Shown one piece after another: positions 35,470 through 38,706 of a stretch of DNA of 38,706 nt. Numbering within the stretch: the first letter of the stretch is position 1; each line of letters starts with the position of its first letter. The notes under the pieces are model-generated. The model was not told the DNA's origin. It saw only the letters and a program-made list of their open reading frames with translations, and searched no databases. The stretch lies in the NCBI GenBank assembly GCA_026388115.1, contig JAPLKK010000035.1, positions 69,168-107,873 of the forward strand, in the 5' to 3' direction. This DNA is from Elusimicrobiota bacterium (GTDB lineage Bacteria; Elusimicrobiota; Elusimicrobia; UBA1565; JACRDR01). Position numbers and translations under genes: made by a program.

Positions 35470-37116
35470 TTATGGGAGGATCGTCAGGCGGGTGAAGCTG
35501 CGGTAATGATCCGAGGTGTAGTAGATCTCGTGGCCGCCGCCGATGATGAGCCGCTCCGCCCCGCGGGGGCCGCCGTTGTGGTCCGGTTGGCAGACCTTGT
35601 CGCCGACTTTGAAGACGGCCAGGCTGCCGTGCGGCGGGATGAACGTGTACTCTCGGTAGTAACCGACGGGCTGGGCGGGCAGTAGCCCCTCGGCGTTCTT
35701 CCAAACCCCGCCATCCTGTTTGTGGGACAGAGGATTTCCCGCCTTGATATCTGAGATCAACTGCTGGATGGCCTCGGCCCGCTTTGGGTCGCTGATCGCC
35801 GGGGCGATGCCCGTTCCGACCGGCTTGCTTTGGCGCAGGAGGGACTGCGCCAAGCCCCGCTCTCCGGGCGCCAGCGGCCGGTCTTGGGCCGCTATCTGAC
35901 CGAAGGAGGCGCGGTCCGTCGGCTCATAAGTCCCGTCGCTCCGGCGCTGGAAGACCTTCATCTCGTCGCCCGCGAAGAAGATCACCTGGTCGAGCGCCAC
36001 CTGCTTGGACCCGGCCTGCCAGGAGTCGAGGGTCTGCTGGAGCAGGGAGAGAGGGAGGTGGGACTCCTTCGCCAGGTCCACCGCGGCCGCTCCGTGGCCC
36101 AGGCCATGGATGCGGGCGTGCTCGTAGACTTGGTGGTCGGCTTTGTCGATGATCTGTTCGAGCGTCATCTGCTCGCCCAGGAAGGTCTTCATCTCCACGA
36201 TCCGGCCGCCGATGACCAGATCCGGGGTCTTGCCGTCCTCGCGCACGAGCACCCGGATGTCGGGATCCATGCGCGCGAGCTTGCGGATCAAGGTCACCTC
36301 GTGCGGCTCTAGGCCCGGGACCCGGCTCATGATCGCAGGAGAGGCCGCCAGGTCGATGCCTACGAGGCGTCCGCCGCGGTGGTCGTAGTAGGTGTAGATG
36401 CGGTATGGCGTCATGTCGGAGAGGTTGCTCTTGAGCCCCGCGATGAGCCCTTCGAGGTATTCGCGGACGTAGGGGTTGTGGCTGTGGCGCGGGTCCGGCA
36501 GGAGCCGATCGATATCGGCGGCCGTGCGCACCGTATCCACCGAGACCCTTTCGATGCCCGGCGGCAGGCGGACCGCGGCGAGGTCCAGGGCTTCGCCGGT
36601 CGCGGCCGGGGACTTGGCGGCTTGGTTGAAGAAGCGTTCGGATAGCTCCGCCGAGGCGTCGGCCCCTCCGCGGCGGGACTCCTCCATGCCCGCGGTGAAG
36701 CTCTTGAGCGAGTCCATGGCGGCGGCGGATCCCTTCTGCTTTTCCGGCGTTTGCTGCCGCGCGCCGGCCTCCTCGGCCGCGCCCACGCCCTGGGCCGCGG
36801 GAAGAGCGGTAATAGCCGGCTGTGCCAAGACCCGGGCCGAGACCGCGCTCTCGACCGGCAGGGCGCGCAGCGCCGATGCCGAGGGGATGAGGGAGGGCGT
36901 CAGCGCGGAGGGGGTCAGCGGCAGGGAGAGGGAAGCGGAGGGAAGGCTCCCCAAAGCCGGGCCCTGCACGGCCCCGATGGAGAAATAGCCCTGGACCGCG
37001 GCTGCGGCCGCTCCGGCCGGAGCGAGCGGGACCTGCACCCGGACCGGGGCGACCTCCTGGCCGTAGAGGGGCGCGAACACGAAGCACGCGAGGAGCCACG
37101 CTGCTGATTTCTTCAT
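35470..37116 (-). CDS. Exported protein with C-terminal barnase/RNase Sa-like ribonuclease domain and a central PD-(D/E)XK-like (CdiA-C-like) segment
   Basis: Signal MKKSAAWLLACFVFAPLYGQ; C-term VWKNAEGLLPAQPVGYYREYTFIPP...RGAERLIIGGGHEIYYTSDHYRSFTRLTILP with Glu/Arg/His of barnase family; KTPDLVIGGRIVEMKTF segment. Confidence 0.82.
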   Translation of the reverse strand: MKKSAAWLLACFVFAPLYGQEVAPVRVQVPLAPAGAAAAAVQGYFSIGAVQGPALGSLPSASLSLPLTPSALTPSLIPSASALRALPVESAVSARVLAQPAITALPAAQGVGAAEEAGARQQTPEKQKGSAAAMDSLKSFTAGMEESRRGGADASAELSERFFNQAAKSPAATGEALDLAAVRLPPGIERVSVDTVRTAADIDRLLPDPRHSHNPYVREYLEGLIAGLKSNLSDMTPYRIYTYYDHRGGRLVGIDLAASPAIMSRVPGLEPHEVTLIRKLARMDPDIRVLVREDGKTPDLVIGGRIVEMKTFLGEQMTLEQIIDKADHQVYEHARIHGLGHGAAAVDLAKESHLPLSLLQQTLDSWQAGSKQVALDQVIFFAGDEMKVFQRRSDGTYEPTDRASFGQIAAQDRPLAPGERGLAQSLLRQSKPVGTGIAPAISDPKRAEAIQQLISDIKAGNPLSHKQDGGVWKNAEGLLPAQPVGYYREYTFIPPHGSLAVFKVGDKVCQPDHNGGPRGAERLIIGGGHEIYYTSDHYRSFTRLTILP

Positions 37117-37247
37117 CCTATATAGAAGAGTAGCTTCAGCCCGGAGGAGCGTAAAGGTCCAAAGGGCCACGAGGCTAGGGTCTTAGGGCCCAAACCATTG
37201 AGTTTACTCGTGGGTCGTGGAGCGGGGGATGCGGTTTAGTTCGGCGC

Positions 37248-37421
37248 TTATCCGCAGCAGCCGCTTCCACTATCCGGCTGCGTCTGGTTCCCCGTGCTCG
37301 GCGAGCTCGATGTGTCCACGGTCGTGCTCGAGGTCACGACCTGCGCCACGGTGGACCGCTTCAGCGACAGCACCGCGAACAGCGCCATAGCGATTGCCAA
37401 TACCAACGATCTGCTGGGCAT
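37248..37421 (-). CDS. Small exported peptide with Ser/Thr-rich body and C-terminal CCG
   Basis: MPSRSLVLAIAMALFAVLSLKRSTVAQVVTSSTTVDTSSSPSTGNQTQPDSGSGCCG. Confidence 0.45.
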   Translation of the reverse strand: MPSRSLVLAIAMALFAVLSLKRSTVAQVVTSSTTVDTSSSPSTGNQTQPDSGSGCCG

Positions 37422-37488
37422 GATGCCTCCCATATCGACAGTCTAGCCGGAATCCCGGCGGTCCCGCCACTGATGCTTTTCTCAGCAA

Positions 37489-37515
37489 GATAATGCCGTC
37501 AAACAAAGCATTATC
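37489..37515. repeat. Perfect inverted repeat GATAATGC-N11-GCATTATC
   Basis: Read directly; 8-bp stem in intergenic region. Confidence 0.5.
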
Positions 37516-37542
37516 GGGGGCGAATGGGCCGAGGCCAATATC

Positions 37543-37557
37543 GTGCTGATGCAGCAC
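37543..37557. repeat. Perfect hairpin GTGCTG-ATG-CAGCAC
   Basis: Read directly; 6-bp stem, 3-nt loop. Confidence 0.45.
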
Positions 37558-37686
37558 CCGCTCAGCCGCCGTTCATCCCACGCCCCCTTTGTGCGGATAA
37601 TCCGTTGGATTCTCATGCTAATTGACGCTGAAGAAAATGTCAGTGGCGATTGGACGCGGCTTCGGCCCATACTTCGGTCGAGGCCC

Positions 37687-38601
37687 ATGGAACGAAAGCA
37701 TCCGGTTCTCCTGGTGTGGCTGGCGGCGGCTCTGGCCGCCTTTCTGCCGACGCTTTGCCGGGGACAAGGCACGCTGAAGCAGGGCGGTTCTCAAGCCCGC
37801 TGCGCCGCCGGCAAGAAGGCGGCGTCCGATACGAAGCAGAAGATCCTCAGCGCCATGAAGAATACCGGCGCCAGCAAGGTCGACATCGACCCGTGCGGAT
37901 CCGACTTCAGGCTGACGCAGGGCGTCGAGGGCTGCACGATCCGGGCGGTGGGCGGGAAGGTGACCACGGATTGTTCGGGCGCCGGCGCGACTCCACTCTC
38001 GGAGGCCGACGCGAAGAAGGCTCACTACGACGCGCTGGCCGACCAGCTCAAACGCGAGCACCCGGAGATCCCGCAGAACGCGGTCCACAAACTGTTCCAA
38101 TACATGCAAGACCACGATGTCCCGAACACCCAGTACGCGGCCATCGCCGATTTCGACCGCCCTTCCAACGAGCGCCGCTTGAGCATCATCAATCTGGAAG
38201 ACGGCAGCGTCGAGTCGTATCTGGTGGCGCACGGCGCGGGCTCCGGCGGGCTTTACGCGACCAACTTCTCCGACGATCCGGGCAGCCATGAGAGCTCGCT
38301 CGGCATCTACGAGACGGGGCCGCAATACGACGGCGAGCACGGCCGCTCGCTCAAGCTCATCGGGATGGAGTCCTCCAACCAAGACGCCGAGTCGCGCAGC
38401 GTGGTAATGCATGGGGCGAAGTACGTCTCCGACAGCTACGTGGCCGACAACGGGCAGGTCGGGCGTTCTTGGGGCTGCACGGCGGTCGATTACCGCTACC
38501 GCGACCACATCATGAACGAGCTCGAAGGCGGGGCGGCGCTTCTCGTCTACCACGCATCGCCAAGCGGGAGCGATAGCTCCCTCGTCGCTAGCGCTCCCTG
38601 A
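37687..38601 (+). CDS. Exported murein L,D-transpeptidase catalytic (YkuD_2-like) family protein
   Basis: Signal MERKHPVLLVWLAAALAAFLPTLCRG; YAAIADFDRPSNERRLSIINLEDGSVESYLVAHGAGSG, SVVMHGAKYVSD, GRSWGCTAVDYRYRDHIMNEL (His/Ser-x-Gly-Cys). Confidence 0.8.
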   Translation: MERKHPVLLVWLAAALAAFLPTLCRGQGTLKQGGSQARCAAGKKAASDTKQKILSAMKNTGASKVDIDPCGSDFRLTQGVEGCTIRAVGGKVTTDCSGAGATPLSEADAKKAHYDALADQLKREHPEIPQNAVHKLFQYMQDHDVPNTQYAAIADFDRPSNERRLSIINLEDGSVESYLVAHGAGSGGLYATNFSDDPGSHESSLGIYETGPQYDGEHGRSLKLIGMESSNQDAESRSVVMHGAKYVSDSYVADNGQVGRSWGCTAVDYRYRDHIMNELEGGAALLVYHASPSGSDSSLVASAP

Positions 38602-38665
38602 CCGTAACGGCCGCTTGGATCCCTCTCGATCGACGCTCGCGCGGCGCTGGCCTGGCACCGACTTC

Positions 38666-38706
38666 TTAGGTCCGTCGCCTCGAAAGCGACGCCAAGGCTT
38701 CGGCGA
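38666..38706 (-). CDS. Possible C-terminus of a convergent gene entering from the right edge
   Basis: Minus frame ...AEALASLSRRRT* ; too short to classify. Confidence 0.2.
   Translation of the reverse strand, partial: AEALASLSRRRT

Noticed and set aside
38673-38691. Hairpin CGTCGC-CTCGAAA-GCGACG as an intrinsic terminator or tRNA arm
   Set aside because: No U-tract follows and no other tRNA features are present; it lies at the window edge.

Overview
GC-rich bacterial chromosomal window with about 30 densely packed genes on both strands. No rRNA, tRNA, CRISPR array, transposase or phage genes were recognised. The left and middle parts (0-23 kb) carry: a TelA-like coiled-coil operon, an ABC-2 exporter next to dUTPase, a GHKL-like protein, PilT, a CHAP/NlpC-like exported protein, tryptophanase, a stand-alone pyruvate-kinase C-domain protein, a sensor kinase with degenerate receivers, a GlcD-GlcE fusion plus GlcF, a secreted phospholipase D-family protein, a GAF/HD-GYP protein, a GNAT, a GH37 trehalase and a squalene/phytoene synthase. 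The right part (23-38.7 kb) has a beta-propeller-like repeat protein, a glycyl radical enzyme with its activase, and a run of exported or membrane-anchored proteins of mostly unknown function. The most interesting items are: (1) an exported protein with a C-terminal barnase/RNase Sa-like domain and an upstream PD-(D/E)XK-like segment, with no recognisable barstar nearby; (2) two membrane-anchored, Gly-rich, Cys-tailed proteins sharing a short N-terminal domain; (3) a perfect 8-bp palindrome covering the Shine-Dalgarno and predicted transcription start of the glycyl radical enzyme; (4) recurrent sigma70-like promoters (17-bp spacer) ending only 6-10 nt before start codons, suggesting leaderless transcripts; (5) several genes (ABC permease, GlcF, a convergent gene pair) that look as if roughly 100 nt or more were lost out of frame. 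All functional calls are from motif recognition by eye; no database search was run.
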